From contig CM071570.1 in NCBI GenBank assembly GCA_036426205.1, forward strand, positions 75,629,691-75,693,690: a stretch of DNA of 64,000 nt, written 5' to 3'. Numbering within the stretch: the first letter of the stretch is position 1; every line of letters begins with the position of its first letter. Source of the stretch: Ascaphus truei (taxonomy: Eukaryota > Chordata > Amphibia > Anura > Ascaphidae). Of the stretch, positions 44,707 to 58,202 are shown piece by piece. The position numbers and the translations under genes are program-made. Below the pieces are notes generated by a model. It saw only the letters and a program-made list of their open reading frames with translations, searched no databases and was not told the origin of the DNA.

Positions 44707-45447
44707 TGTAGCCATGTCCCCTCTGCACAGCGGACCCCCCCCCCTTCTCTACCACTCACTGCAGCCGAGCGCGGGTGCAAGTTATGCCCCTTCTCAGCTA
44801 GGGGAGGCAAGCCGAGCATCAGGTTGCGTGCAGGGCGGTTGCTATGTGCGGCGATCGTGAGCAGGGACTCCCGGTGGCTCCCAATGCAGGGCGCCGCCAT
44901 CATAGGTTGCCTGGCGCATGCGCAGTTAGCGCAGAAGTGCGGAGGTCCTCAGAACAGGTCGTGCATGCGCAGTGGGTAGCAAGCATCACGGACCAACCAG
45001 GAGAGGGCTCCAGTCAGGGACTACAAGTCCCATGAGCCTTAGGGGACCCCATGTGACTCCAGGGAGCCAATAGGGCCGCAGCATCTCCCTGCAGAGGAGA
45101 ATAGATACTTTTCGCGGGGTTTGGAGCACGTTAGTCGGCGTGAGGAGCAGCTAGGGGAAGGAGGTAGGGTGCAGGAATCAATGACTCCCTGCACTAGGCC
45201 AGCAGCCCCCTAAGCCCCAGATAGCCCTGAGTCACCAGTAGTTTGAGTGTTGTAGGGACAGGCCCCAGGATAGGGACCCTGCCCCTTAATACCCAGAGTC
45301 AGTTAGGGACACAGCGGACGCTGCGCGTCTATCCAGAGGTTTGGGCTCAGACCTCCGCTGCCGCTGCAGCAGCCATCCGGGTGGGATCGCCCCGGACGGT
45401 AGTTCCTGTATTCATCAGCCTTCGGATCCTTTGTGAAGCTCCTTGGC
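44707..45447 (+). repeat. 3' LTR, truncated (first 741 bp only)
   Basis: Begins TGTAGCCATG and matches the left LTR up to GCTCCTTGGC, then stops. The remaining 490 bp of the left LTR are missing. The next bases (TTGCTTTTTCTTCC) are unrelated. Confidence 0.9.
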
Positions 45448-47467
45448 TTGCTTTTTCTTCCAGGAGTACAATCATGTAGCCTATGTATATCTAAGGGAGA
45501 GAAGAAAAAAAAAGTCGCACACTGAAATATTTTAAGACTGCTTCCCTGTTTTATTTATTATTAGCTAATATCAGCTCATTTGTTTTCTTCTATTACTGCA
45601 TCTGACAATGACTTTTCATGTTTTTCATTATGCGTCTTTTGTTCTCGCTCAGGTAAAGACATTTGAATCATGAAATAAAACAATAAAAAGCAAATACAAA
45701 AGTATCGCCTAATACTGAAGAATCACGTTAATAAAACACAATTCTGATATAAAACATTTATAGACAACCAGGTACAGGAAGCCTATACAGCTCCCCCCAG
45801 TGACCAACAAAATAGCTGCAGGGGTGGGTTAATATACATGAATCCCTTTTCTTCAGACAGAGAACAGTTGTTTTAAGTATTTTAATAATTAATATCCATT
45901 ATCATTTGGGTATTCTGTTAGTGGTTTTGCATACTTTCTTCTCATTTGCTGATTCTGTTTCTCATTAGGGAATCTTTCTATGTGGATTAGTTCATTCACT
46001 TGAAAAAAAATTATTCTGAGCACGGTCTGGTGCTTTCTGAAGTCTGTTATAAATGGAGCATGAACTTAAATATGACCATTCCATATACTGAACATTCTAT
46101 TTAAATGTTTGTTGTTCTAGTGTACATTCTAACCTCAAAGGTGTTGTAGTTTATAACACAAAGATGCAGCTGTCACTGCCATTAAGTGGCTAAAAAAAGG
46201 AAGGATGTTTACGTATAATCTCCCACTTAGACTGCAAATGCAAATAGATTTTGCCATGCATTGTAATGGGCTTTACCTCCTCCTCCCTCCTTATACAGAC
46301 GGATATAATATTTTGGGTTGTTCTTTTTTTTATATTAGAGGATGGATTTATAAATAAGCATGTAAACCATGTATAAGGCAAGAAAGCAGATAAGCCATTA
46401 GCTAAGGCAGGCTGGCATATTCTAATGTCGTCACCTGACTCCTGACCTCGCCTAAGTATTTGCAGTAGCAATCATCACAAGAGGATTTGCACTAGTTTTT
46501 GGAGGTGGTTGTTTTTCCCGGCGGCAGTAGTTATAAAAGCAATAGCAGGGGAATTGTAATCAGTGTGTGTGTGTCACTGAGATTCTGTGGATGTGAGAAT
46601 ACAGTGTCAAAGTATGTGTAAGTCCTTTATGGTTTTGAGTATAAGGTGGTATATTATACAGTATGCTTGGCAGTCCACAAGTGTTAATGAGTGTGGAAAA
46701 TATGGCCTTAAACTGTAATTTTTTCATGCAACCATTACCTCAATCTATGTTTGAAGTCAGGAATTCAGAGGTTCGCATTACTAGATTGTGGGATCAGAGT
46801 ATATACTAGGTATATACTATCATCTATCATAACGTGTTATCTATTAGAATTTGTTTTATTTTGTAGCGGGTATTATATACTCCAAATATAGTCTATTCTA
46901 ATCCTGTAGCTCGTGTGAATATATTTTGCATATTTATATTAGGTATCAGTGTACCTGTGAAAGAAGGGAATTTAAATATGCTTGTGACAACAGGCTTAGC
47001 AATAGTGCCACATGTCAGTTAGTACAATCTCAAGGCAATATAATCTTATCTTTGCATTAGCTGGCAGTTTCAAGCTGCCCGTTTTTTGTTTTTTTTAATC
47101 TATCTTTTTTTCCCATTCAATATGTGCATCAGTACAATCTGCACACTGACCAGTGATTACGCTTAGCTAAGTGCCGACCGATCCGTTCTCCTGTAATAGA
47201 TTGCTTACTCAAAGGTTATTTAATTCAGTTCTTGCACAGCATTGTGGCGCAATGTATTTCCTGGAAATATGATTGACTGGACAGTTACTACCTAGATTCA
47301 ATTGGTTCATTGCTAGAGAGATGACGGGGCTCACGAGCCAGAGCCTATCAGAAGGGAAGGGCTGTCATTTTGGAAATGCTTCCTACATTAGAAACATTAA
47401 AAATTTCTTTATAAAAACGTTTTTTTAAATGCTACAGCTATTGTCTCATATACAGAACTGATTTATA
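45448..47467. other. AT-rich intronic DNA, nothing recognised
   Basis: No exon or element ends identified. Confidence 0.4.
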
Positions 47468-47630
47468 GGGCTTTTGCGTGGTAGTAGAGGTTTTGGGAGG
47501 AGGAGTTTCCAATTTAAGTAGTATCTCTCGTTGTTATATTGTAACGGTAGGGGCAGCTTGGCCAACACATTAATGGGTTAAAGCCGGCAGTTGCCCCCTA
47601 CCTGTTAAGATGGATGTCCTAGTTACAAAG
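47468..47630 (+). repeat. Direct repeat unit, copy 1
   Basis: GCTTTTGCGTGGTAGTAGAG, then GGCCAACACATTAATG and CTACCTGTTAAGATG. It recurs at 49192-49345. The two copies differ mostly by small indels. Confidence 0.7.
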
Positions 47631-49191
47631 GCGGTGCCAAAGATAATATATTGGACGTACAAATAACCCTTACGGTCACGGATTATGGAGCACGTTACGA
47701 CCTTACAAAAAAAAGATGACAAACATCTTGGTTTCTTGCATTTTTCGACCTGTCCTCAAGGAGGTATCTAAACCTTCTCCCTTTGTGGAATTGTACATGT
47801 TCCATGTTATCCCAGAGGTGGGGATAGTCTGATGCTTTAAATAAGAGGGCGATACACCTGGATTTACACTATGAATACACTACACCCCAAATGGTATAAA
47901 TCTGGATTGGGAAATTGAAACATTTTTTGGGCTGAGTGATTCAGGTTATGATGTGGTCCAGTGCATCTCCCCCATTGTGAATATTAATTTCTCAATTTTT
48001 TTAAAATTCATTTTGTGATACATTTCTACTCATTGATATACTTTTCTGATTCTGTACCAGTATTATGTAATTATTGGACTTCTTTCTTCCATTTCATGTG
48101 GTGGTAGTGAGTTTTTTTCCTATATGAAGCAAGAAATAGATCATTTATGGCTTATATATTTGGTATACTGTACAACTGTTATAGTGCTATAAATGATATT
48201 TTTCTATTATGTTTATTATTATTAGTCATTAATCTACCTATTTGTGATTATGTTACTCTGATGTGTGTTTTCACATAAAGTTCTGAGATTATGATGTTAA
48301 TCACATATGATCCACTATCATGTAAAGAACTATATTTATGTATTTAGATTATACCTTTCTAACGTTATTTAATCTCATTATATTAGATTGCTTCACTTAG
48401 TTATATATATTTTGTATCTATTATTGGTCATATAGTGTGTGCATTTTAATTATTATGGTAAATAGCTTAGATGATTAGTATTACTATTATTTTCATTCTT
48501 ATGTTATAATTCTCACAATGGATTTCTTTTTCTTTTATCCTTGTTTATGTTTACATATGCTTTTTTTGGTTTTAACCTTATTTATATGTTATAATTTATA
48601 TGTCCTATGCTGACAGTATTGTTACAATTATGAATTTATATTCCTGTGTTGTGTATATGTTTGTTATAATTTTGTATCAGCTGTGTCTGTGATGCATTGC
48701 GCCTCTGAGTTTCACTCTGATTGGCTAAACGGCCCCTCATTCATTCATTCAGCTATGCGAGGGTATGCCAATTAGATCTGTCTGTAATGAGCCAATCACA
48801 TGCTTGATAGTGTCTTATAGAGGACAGACGACGCTTTAAACCATTTACTCTTTGACAAAGTCCCAAGCGGGATGAAACGCTCAGATGTGTGTCTGGCAAT
48901 GTGAACATGCTCGTTTTTTCAATAAATTAGCCGGTCTTCATAGAGCGTGTTTTGGCTATTTTCTGTTGTGCACCCGCATTCCTTGGACATTACTTTTTTT
49001 TTTTTTTTTTTTAAACGGCTATGCAAATCAGTGCGGAATTACAAACTCACATTTTTTTTTATACTAGCTGAATTCAGTCCCTGTGAAAAGTGCAAAAAGT
49101 CTAAACCGGTTTAATAAAACTTGAATTTTTTTCTCTCCACCTCAAGGCAGGCGAGAATAGGATTGTGAGTTTTCCTCCAGAGCATTAAATA
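47631..49191. other. AT-rich intronic DNA between the direct repeats
   Basis: Contains the hairpin-GAAAC copy at 48850. A T-rich run (about 18 T) lies near 48990. No exon seen. Confidence 0.4.
48850..48930 (+). repeat. Hairpin-GAAAC motif, copy 5
   Basis: TTGACAAAGTCCCAAGCGG is followed by GATGAAACGCTC, with stem TCCC/GGGA, and CAATAAATT about 45 bases downstream. Confidence 0.55.
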
Positions 49192-49345
49192 TAGCTTTTG
49201 CGTTGTAGTAGAGTTTTGGAGGAGTTCCCATTTTTAGGTAATATCTCCGTTGTATTTATTGTTACGGTAGGGCACTTGGCCAACACATTAATGTTTAAGC
49301 CGACAGTTGTCCCTACCTGTTAAGATGTGCCTAGGTTTACAAGCT
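49192..49345 (+). repeat. Direct repeat unit, copy 2
   Basis: Second copy of the 47468 unit, shortened by scattered deletions (GTTTTGGAGGAG versus GTTTTGGGAGGAGGAG). Confidence 0.7.
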
Positions 49346-51789
49346 AACAGACCATCTTATTGCGGCCCTAAACTTGCTGACCAGTGTGTTTCTGTGTATC
49401 CCCAATAAGACCGTTTTTTTTTCCCTCCATGCATATGTAATGTCATGTATTCATATGTCCTCCAATGTATGCTGGGCTGGGGCAATTCACTTAGCCAGCC
49501 AGTACACAAAGGAATCTGGGCCTGCTATTCACAGGTGGGCTGGGCAAGGTGCTTGGGACAACTGGAGAGGGGAAGGGGTGACTTACTTATTTCTTCGGGA
49601 AACATGGACTTTCAAGCAAGTCAAGTCATTGTCCTTTTCTCCAACCTCTGAGGCTTCTATATCTCTGCCGTGCTTAACATGGAAACTGAGGCCGGGTCCT
49701 AGCTGCAATCGACTCAGTTCCCATTGGTCAGTTTGAATTGTCCACTCTCCTTAAAAATCCACCTCTGTGGGGCTGTCCGAAAAGTACTGTTGACCCTCCC
49801 ATGACCCTGATTGCCCCCATCACAGGCGAGCCTTTGCTTGGCATATGGTCCTCCATGGTTTCAGATGGAGGTTGGGGAACTATGTAAACCCTGCTGATCA
49901 CAATTAGTCAGATTAGATCCGACTAACAGTCTGGAAAGGTAGTTGGTGGGTTACTATGAGGTTTTTTGCCAGAGACACACAGATCCAGAACAAGACTTAG
50001 TTGTATTGACGAGCAGGACTTTTAAGCATGCTAGGATTCAGTCTAGCATCCCACCTGTAACGTGGTACCCCAAGACTCTTGGCATGTGGAAGACATCCTG
50101 GAAGACTTCCGAAGTGGCGTCCATGACCCAGCGAGCACGATTTGTCCTATAACTCCACATTTGGTGAGTGCAACCTTGAAGCTGTGTATTGTGTTGCTAT
50201 TGTTTTGCTCCAGCCGAAATAAACGTAACTCATTTGTTCGTCTGGCGTTTGCTATCCATGGTCAATTGTCCTGGTCTAGCATGATTATATGTTGCCTCAA
50301 TTCCCCTCCAAATTAATTAGTGAGAGATGCCTGATCTGAAAAAGGAACACACCGGAGGTACCCTGGGGATATGCTAATGGTATGCAAAGTATATATTAAA
50401 TGAGTCACACCTCCTAAATATTTCCATAAACTAAAACTGGACAAGTTTAAGGGCCAGACTGGTGTCGATCCACAGAGCCAGAACCAACAACTTCAACTTT
50501 ACTATTCAGAGCTCTAGAATTAACAAATACATTTGTCAGTTTGCAATTTGCGCAGTGTCAACCGCAGTAGTTTAGGACTTCCATGACATAAGTCTGCGTC
50601 TCCGTTCATCATTTGTTATCCTTTATTTTCGATTAAAAACTCTGAGAAAGTGTAAACTCCTAACCACGTCAAAACAACACATAGTCTACACAGACCCTTT
50701 TGTATTTACTTGGAAGAATCTTACATTGATCCCCCAACCTCAGACCCTGGTGATCTATTAAACCTAAGCTGATACCACTCACAACACAGCAGACTTCAAC
50801 TGAATATTAGTGCTAGAGCAATCAACACATATTTATTGTACCATGAAATCACTTCCATGGACACCTGTAAATACTGATCTTTGGTCATTATGATGACACC
50901 ACTGTGGTTACTACATTATACTATGAATAATCTGAGATACTCATGAGGGTAACTGCCACTGGCATTTCTTTTTTACATACATGAACAGACACCTACGACT
51001 ACTTTTTAAAGTATGGCCAGAATCAGAAGAAAAAAAATCTAATTAAATGGGATACTTTAATTATTTATAACTGTATTACTCTACATTTTTATAAAGGTTT
51101 ATTCAGACTTGCATATCCTGCGAGAATATAAACCAGATTTGGAGGAAAGCCCAGGAAACGAATAAAAACCCATAATACACATCATCGGATGAGTCTTCGA
51201 AGAGCATGCACCTTATTTCTATATCTGAAATTATGGCTGGTGCAGAGTGACTGAGACACTTTAAAGAGCGCATCAATATTCCACTAATTTATATCACAGA
51301 GAACAATTCAAATTACTTGTCCGCCATGTAACATGTAATCAAATTCTGGTTCACAAGGCCATGGTGACCGTGAGGTCGTGAAACTGCGGTTTGCACACAA
51401 AAATGGGTTTTTACAGAATCTTGGTGTCTAGCTTTTAATGCAGCCACTTTACGTGACAAATTTGTCAATTTGCTATCTGTTACAACATGCAAACTGCTCA
51501 CACTTGGTTATACAGTACCTTTATCCTTTTGTTGTTCTTTTGGCTAACAACGGCAGAACCATTAGTTTAAAGAAATAAGGGGAGAACAATAATTATAAGA
51601 TTGAATTACAGACACAAAATAGAAACATGTTCTTTAACACAGAAGAAAATTCAAGAAAACTTTACTCTTTGGCAATTAAACTTTCTTATGAATAAGTTAT
51701 GTATACGGTTTGTATACAGTGCCTGCCCTAGATTCTAGGGGTAAGAGAAACATCTTATTAAAAAAGAGATTTGCTAAAATTGTAAAAAC
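49346..51789. other. Intronic DNA, nothing recognised
   Basis: No coding exon or complete element. Base-level accuracy may be low here. Confidence 0.4.
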
Positions 51790-52255
51790 AATAACAAACA
51801 ACAAACATGTCCAAATCAACTGAGTTTTTTTGAATGGGCCTTGGAGAGTTACAGTATTCTTAAACTGGGATAGTACTGACAAGAGCAATTAACACAGAAC
51901 ATCCATTGACTTCTCAATTGACTTTTAATTGCTTTATGAAGAAGAAGTCTGTGTTAAATACTTGTACATGTATAGGGAGACACTGAAATAAAAACAGCTG
52001 AATTTCTTAGTTATTTGTTTATCTTCATACCCGAAGGCTCAAGTCCTACATCAAAAATCAGGAGAACGCGAAAGCACCTCAGTGTATTTTTCAATCTTTG
52101 ACAGACTACAACAACTAAAAGACCCAATATCTTGTAAATGTTTAAAAAAATAAAATTGCCCTGGAACTAACAATGCAAAACCAAATAAAGTGGACATTCT
52201 TGATACGCTGTGTACATGCGCAAATTAAAATGACAGAAACTAATTACAAAAACTA

Positions 52256-52866
52256 TTGTTTTTTCTGTTTGCTGTTTTCTCTCTCCTTGTAAATGTTTCT
52301 GTTCTCTCCACCTTCTCCACCCCCCTCATATCCAACCATTTTTCTCTCTCTCTTCCTTCCACCTATGCTTGTGCCCATACACTGCACCACTATTTACACA
52401 CCTCTTTCCCAACAACTTCTACACAACCCCTCAATAAAGCACCCACACAAATCCTCTTCTCGCTTTGCTGCTGGGATCTCTCTCCTAATCCTGACCCAGC
52501 CATATACACAACTGCTCTCGCCCTCGCTCCTCCTTGCCACCTCATTCCCTGCTAATGGTGTTAACGTATATATCATTTAATACAGACCAACCTTTAAAAC
52601 TCCTCTCTGGCTACTGTCTCACACTCCAAATCACTCCTACCAACCATTGTGGCCAAGCACTGCCATCTACTGCACTTATTTCCCTCACGGCTGTCTCTGT
52701 AAGTATCCAACATCCACTTTGATGGTAAACTGTCTGGGGGTAGGATTTACTTTCTTATTGGTGTGACTTTGCAGGGCTGATTGTATTTTCCTATAATTCC
52801 CTGTACTGTAGTATCTTTGGAAGCACTGAGTACACTGTCGGCGCCAAATAAATAAAGATATTATAC
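52256..52866 (+). mobile_element. LINE-derived retroposon (left arm, copy 1)
   Basis: Starts with a frame containing FSLCCWDLSPNPDP, which resembles the start of an L2/CR1-type ORF2 (the LLL-GDxxxNPGP block). It then jumps to a 3' region ending TCGGCGCCAAATAAATAAAG. This looks like an internally deleted LINE. Mirror copy at about 62925-63545 in the other arm. Confidence 0.5.
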
Positions 52867-53541
52867 ATTTTATTTATGTTAATGGCTGGCAGATGCATTT
52901 AATCCGACTATGCTCCCAAATTCTATTATATTGTTGAGATATTGTTACACTTACTAAGCAAAACACTTTACACAAGTAGCAACGTAAGAAGAGGTACAAG
53001 AATCTGGGTGAAAAACAATTTATTTATGTTTTATACACAACACTTTTTCAAAAATTGTGTCCTTTAAATGCATAATTACGCGCATCAGCCTTGTGTGGTG
53101 AGAGCAAGCAGATTATTTTGCATGGGGAATCAGAGGTTCTTCTTGCTGCAGAAGCTGATATTATATTGCAAGCAACGTTAGATATGTTGTTAGAAACCTA
53201 AATACAAGCACAGTGTCAATTCTCAGGTCTCAACATCAAACTGAACGATTATTCTCAACCATATAATTATTGTGCTATGTTACAACCCATCCCAGTCCAA
53301 GCCAAATAATCATGCACATATCGAGATAATGAACAAAATCCCACCATGGCGTCACACTGACAGGAACAGACCTAAATCTAACACAACCAATCATTTATGT
53401 TCTTCCTTCTTGTTTCAGTAAAGCTGTTTCTTTCTCTGCTATCCATCTCTTTCTGTAGGAGAAAAATAAAAATAAAACACACACATACATAGCAGTTACC
53501 ACCCCCCCCTATTTAATAATTTTGCAACATCATTGTATATA

Positions 53542-55726
53542 CAGTGTGTTGAAAAATAAAGTACACCTTCTTTGAATTCCATGGCTTTACATATCAGACA
53601 TAATAACAATCAGCTGTTCCGTAGCAGGTCTAAAATGAGGTACATAAATACACAAACCTCAGATGACACAACACATGACATATAAAACCTTGTCATGATT
53701 ATTTACAAAATAAAGCCAAAATGGAGAAGCCATGTGGGAAAAACTAAGCACACCTTATGATTCAATAGCTGTAGAGCCACTTAAGAGCACATAACTTGAG
53801 TAATTGTTTTTCTGTATGACTTTATCAGTCCTCTCACTTCGTTGTGGAGGAATTTTGTCCCACTTTTCTTTACAACGATGCATCAGTTCATTGAGGTTTG
53901 TGGGCATTGTGTTTATGCACAGCTCTCTTAAGGTCCCAGCCACAGCATTCAAACGGGTCTTGAGGTCTGGACTTTGACTGGGCCATTACAACACCTTGAT
54001 TATTTTTCTTTTCAGCCATTCTGTTGTAGATTTGCTGGTGTGCTTGGGATCATTGTCCTATTGCATGACCCAATTTCGGCAAGCTTTAGCTGTCAGACAG
54101 ATGGCCTCACATTTGCCTCTAGAATACGTTGGTATACAGAGGAGTTCATGGTTGACTCATGACTGCAAGTATCCGGGTCCTGTGGCTGCAAACAAGCCCA
54201 ATCATCAATCATCCCCCTCCACCACCGTGCTTGACAGTTGATAGAGGTGTTTGTGTCTGATATGCTGTGTTTGGTTTTCGCCAAACGTGGTGCTGTGCAT
54301 TATGGCCAAACATCTCCACTTTGGTCTCATCTGACCAAAGGACTTGTTCCAGAAGTCTTGTGGTTGTTCAGTGCAACTTTCAAACCTAAGGCCGTGCTGC
54401 CATATTCTTTTTAAGAGAGAATAGGCTTTCTCCTGGCAACCCTTCCAACAAACCCTACTTGTTCAGTCTTTTTCTAATTGTACTGTCATGAACTTTAACA
54501 TTTAACATGCTTACTGAGGCCTGTAGAGTCTGAGATGTAACTCTTGTTTTTTTGCAATTTCTCTGTGCAGGCACGGTCGGACTTGGGGTGAATTTGCTGG
54601 GCAATCAACTCCTGGGAAGATGTGCAACTGTCTTGAATGTTTTCCTCACTTTTGAATAATCTTTCTCACTGTAGAAGGACTGGAGAATAGAGGTGGTCCA
54701 CCTTGCTGATAATTAATCGAGGGCATTTGATTAGCACACCTGTCTGCTACTTAGCATCTTAATTCCTATGGAAGCAGTAAGGGTTTATTTATTTTCACAC
54801 ATACAGCTTCCCCCATTTTGGCTTTATTTTTGTTAAATAATCATGACGGTGTATATATGTATTGTAATTGTAGTTCTTTATTTATATAGCGCCAAAAGTG
54901 TACTCACGCTTTCCACAAGGGAATTCCCAGTACAGGGATAAAATGATACAATAAGTGCAGCAAAATCAGACATAGGAAAGGAATCCCTGCCCCGAAGAGC
55001 TACATCTAAGAGGTATGGTGGGAGACTTACAGAGACAGCAGTTGAGGGAATAAGTGCTGTGTATGGCAGTGCTTGGCCACAAGGGGTGATAGGAGTGGCT
55101 GAGTGTGGGGACAGTAATCAGGAGTGCAGCTGTTGGGATGCTTAACTTTGTGGGGTAGTTTTAAGGTTATTCAGTATTAAATCAGAAGGTTACACCATTT
55201 AATTACAGGGTAAGAAATGGCAGCTGCATGGGTGATATCAGGTGTGTGACTTGGTTCAGGCTTAGGGTGATCCCCAGCAACAGGAGGAGAGATAGAGGCT
55301 GTGAATAGAGGATTTGTGGGGGTGCTTTTTATTGAGGGGTAAAGAAGTGGTTGGGAGAGAGGTGTATAAATAATGGTGCAGTGGGGAGTGGGGAAATTGG
55401 CGAGAACAGAGACGTTCACAAAGTAGTGAGGAAACAGTAAAGCAAAAAAAAAGCACTAGGCGGGGCAGGTGAGATTCAGAGGAGACATCAAGGTATTGGA
55501 GGAAGGAGAGTACAAAGAATCATAGCATTTAGAAAATCAAGATCTCACACGCTGCAGAGTTTGTTGTGTGTCAGAGTCCAATCTTCCAACCATGTCATGT
55601 GTTCATCTGAGGTTGTATTTACCTCATTTTAAGACCTGCTAAGGAACATATGATTGTTATTATGTCCTGAATATGTAAAACCATAGAAATTAAAGAGGAG
55701 GGTGTACTTTCTTTTTCACACAACTG
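53542..55726 (-). mobile_element. Tc1/mariner element (left arm)
   Basis: Terminal inverted repeats (GTGTACTTT…TTTTCACACAACTG in the other orientation) with TA flanks. The transposase remnant is on the minus strand (about 53755-54400) and is broken by many small frameshifts. A LINE-derived retroposon is inserted at about 54866-55560. This is the mirror of the right-arm element. Confidence 0.8.
54866..55560 (-). mobile_element. LINE-derived retroposon inside the left Tc1 element
   Basis: Same family as the 52256 unit: LLLG/PKPEP and CTGTAAATGGTGT-type remnants, ending TATAGCGCCAAAAGTG in reverse. Inserted in the Tc1 terminal repeat region. Mirror of 60190-60928. Confidence 0.5.
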
Positions 55727-56589
55727 TAATATATTTCAACTGAGCATTACAATAATTTGTTAAGTGACACAATATCGTTTCTGTACGATTCATATACTAA
55801 TGTCATAGCATCTGCATGAGTCCATTTTTCCAAGCTTACTGGTAACGGAAAAAGAAACATACATACATCACCCACCAGGTGCTGTCAATCTCGCTGCCAA
55901 GACTTCTTTGCTTCCAACATGCTGCCCAAGGCTGGACCCTCTAGGGCAATGACTATAGTGCAGCCTTCACCATGATACAACAAATTAGGGTGGCGTGCGA
56001 CGAAGAGATCAAGCACAGAAGGGTTTAATGCAAAACGTTTTTATTCCGTAAAGAAACTTCATAAAACGTTCAATGGCAGATAGCGATTTACAAATAGACT
56101 GTAGTCAAAGGTCTTGGTATCAAGTAGCACCGGTTCTCAGCAAGCAGAAAGTAGTCTATCATCAGCTCCATGATTACTATTTTTTACTTTTGGAATATAT
56201 GGTGCAATCTATTTGTGTAAATTGCTTTCTATAAAATGTACTACACATTTCACCCATAAAATTCCTGTACCTACTATTCATGGACTGACTTTAACCTCCA
56301 TTTGAAAACAATATAATAAATGTGTGGTGTCAGATTTGGATGCCGGCATGAGGAATTGGAGGTTGTCTGGCAAAGATGATAACACTACCACATCTCCTGG
56401 AGCAGTACTGTATATGAGGCGATATAACTCACTGGAAACTGAATAGAGCCAGCTCCATGATTGCTTTCACTCTCTCTTCTATATTCTCTTTCTCCAGGCT
56501 CCTGGTGTCTTGTTTAGGCTGCAAAGTTCTGTAACTGAGAGTCTGCATCAAGTGTAGACAGGGAGGATCAGAGCAGAAATATACAGTTG

Positions 56590-57691
56590 TAACGGGTATT
56601 CCCTGTGAATACAGATGCTACTACCTGCTGTATATACCTGTGTGGCTCTCAGGAGCCTAAGCCTCCGCTCGGGGAGCCTGGGGTACATACTACAACACAA
56701 TCTCGTGGTACAACGCGCCTCACCTGCGATGGCTCCCCGCCAGAGGAGGATGGTTCCTCGCAGGACAAATAATATATATATCCTCCACACACCACCGCAT
56801 GAAAATAACCATGACTTTACTGTAGCAATACTTATTCATATATCAACAGGTGTCCCTCTCTAAGAGGAGACACTAACTACTGCATCTCGCAGGATGCTCC
56901 CACCTACACCGGTGATCCCACCCCATGTCCAATAACCCCACACAATATGTCCCGCCCCCTTAAAGGGAGATGATATGTGGTGACTGCGCGCACCACTAGT
57001 CCGTGTGAATATAATATACAGGTAAACCCCGTTATAACGCCCTCGTTATACCGCGATTCGGTTATAAGCGGTTTTCCCGTGGCTCCCGGTTTTTTGTCAC
57101 ACTGCGCACACTCCACACACTGCCACACACTGCTCACTGCACACACACTGCTCACCACTGACACACACTGCACCTGCAAACACTGCACACACACTGCTCA
57201 TTGTCACACTGCAACACACTGCACACACACGCTCATTGCTCACACTGCACCACTGCACACTGCACACAACTGCTCATGCTCACACTGCACACACTGCACA
57301 CTGCACACACACTGCTCATTGCTCACACTGACACACACTCACACCCACACCTGCCATTGCTCACACTGCACACACTGCACACTGCACACACACTGCTCAT
57401 TGCTCACACTGCACACACTGCACATTCTCACTGCACAGACTCACTGCACACAGCTCTCACAATACACTCACATGTCAGCAGCCCACCAGCCCGTTTTTCA
57501 CATGTCAGCAGCCCACCAGCCCGTTTTTCACATGTCAGCAGCCCGTTTTTCCCATGTCAGCAGCCCCCGTTTTCACATGTCAGCAGCCCCCGTTTTTCAC
57601 ATGTTAGCAGCCCCCGTTTTTCACACCCACACAACACCACACACACACACACACACACACACACCACACACACACACACACACACACCACA

Positions 57692-57756
<65 letters not shown>

Positions 57757-58202
57757 ACCCACCTCTTGCAGCAGCATCAGCATCATATCTGGCTGGATGA
57801 CACATTCGCTTTATATCTGGTAGAAATACACTCACAAGCTTCATAGCAGATCTTTCTGGAAACACAGACACACGTTGCTGCGCACCGCAAACCAGGCTGA
57901 GAAGTATGCTGTAGGGAAGAGGGATGGGAAGAGAAGGAGGGATGAATCGCCACCATTTTTTAAAACTTTTTTTAAATTTATTTATTTAATTAACTTCCTT
58001 CCCTCCTCACTCCCTCCCTCCCGATCAGGCATGCGGCGGCCATTTTTTTTCTAAAATTAGCGCGACCCCGTTACTAACGCGGTGGTCTCGGGGTGGACCC
58101 CGAGGACCGCGTTATAACGGGGTTTACCTGTAAAGGAAGGATCGTTGGTGCACTTGGTGATGGTTACCTGCCGAGCATTCCAGCCACCGTGCCCCGGGCC
58201 TG

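Larger units (their letters stand above)
37531..45447 (+). mobile_element. Ty3/gypsy element with PNMA-like gag, 7.9 kb
   Basis: The left LTR is complete (1233 bp) and the right LTR is truncated. Internal order is gag, protease, reverse transcriptase, RNase H, integrase, the usual Ty3/gypsy order and unlike the element at 22131. The gag resembles the paraneoplastic-antigen (PNMA) family. Aligned LTR parts differ at about 25-30 of 740 positions by eye. The coding region has several stops and at least two frame changes, so this copy is not autonomous as written. Confidence 0.92.

Noticed and set aside
53755..54400. Frameshifted transposase fragments in the left arm taken as a separate Tc1 family
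   Set aside because: They are mirror copies of the right-arm transposase with single-base indels.
56977..57871. 289-codon His/Thr-rich frame and its opposites
   Set aside because: Made by CACACTGC and (CA)n repeats inside a MITE; not a gene.
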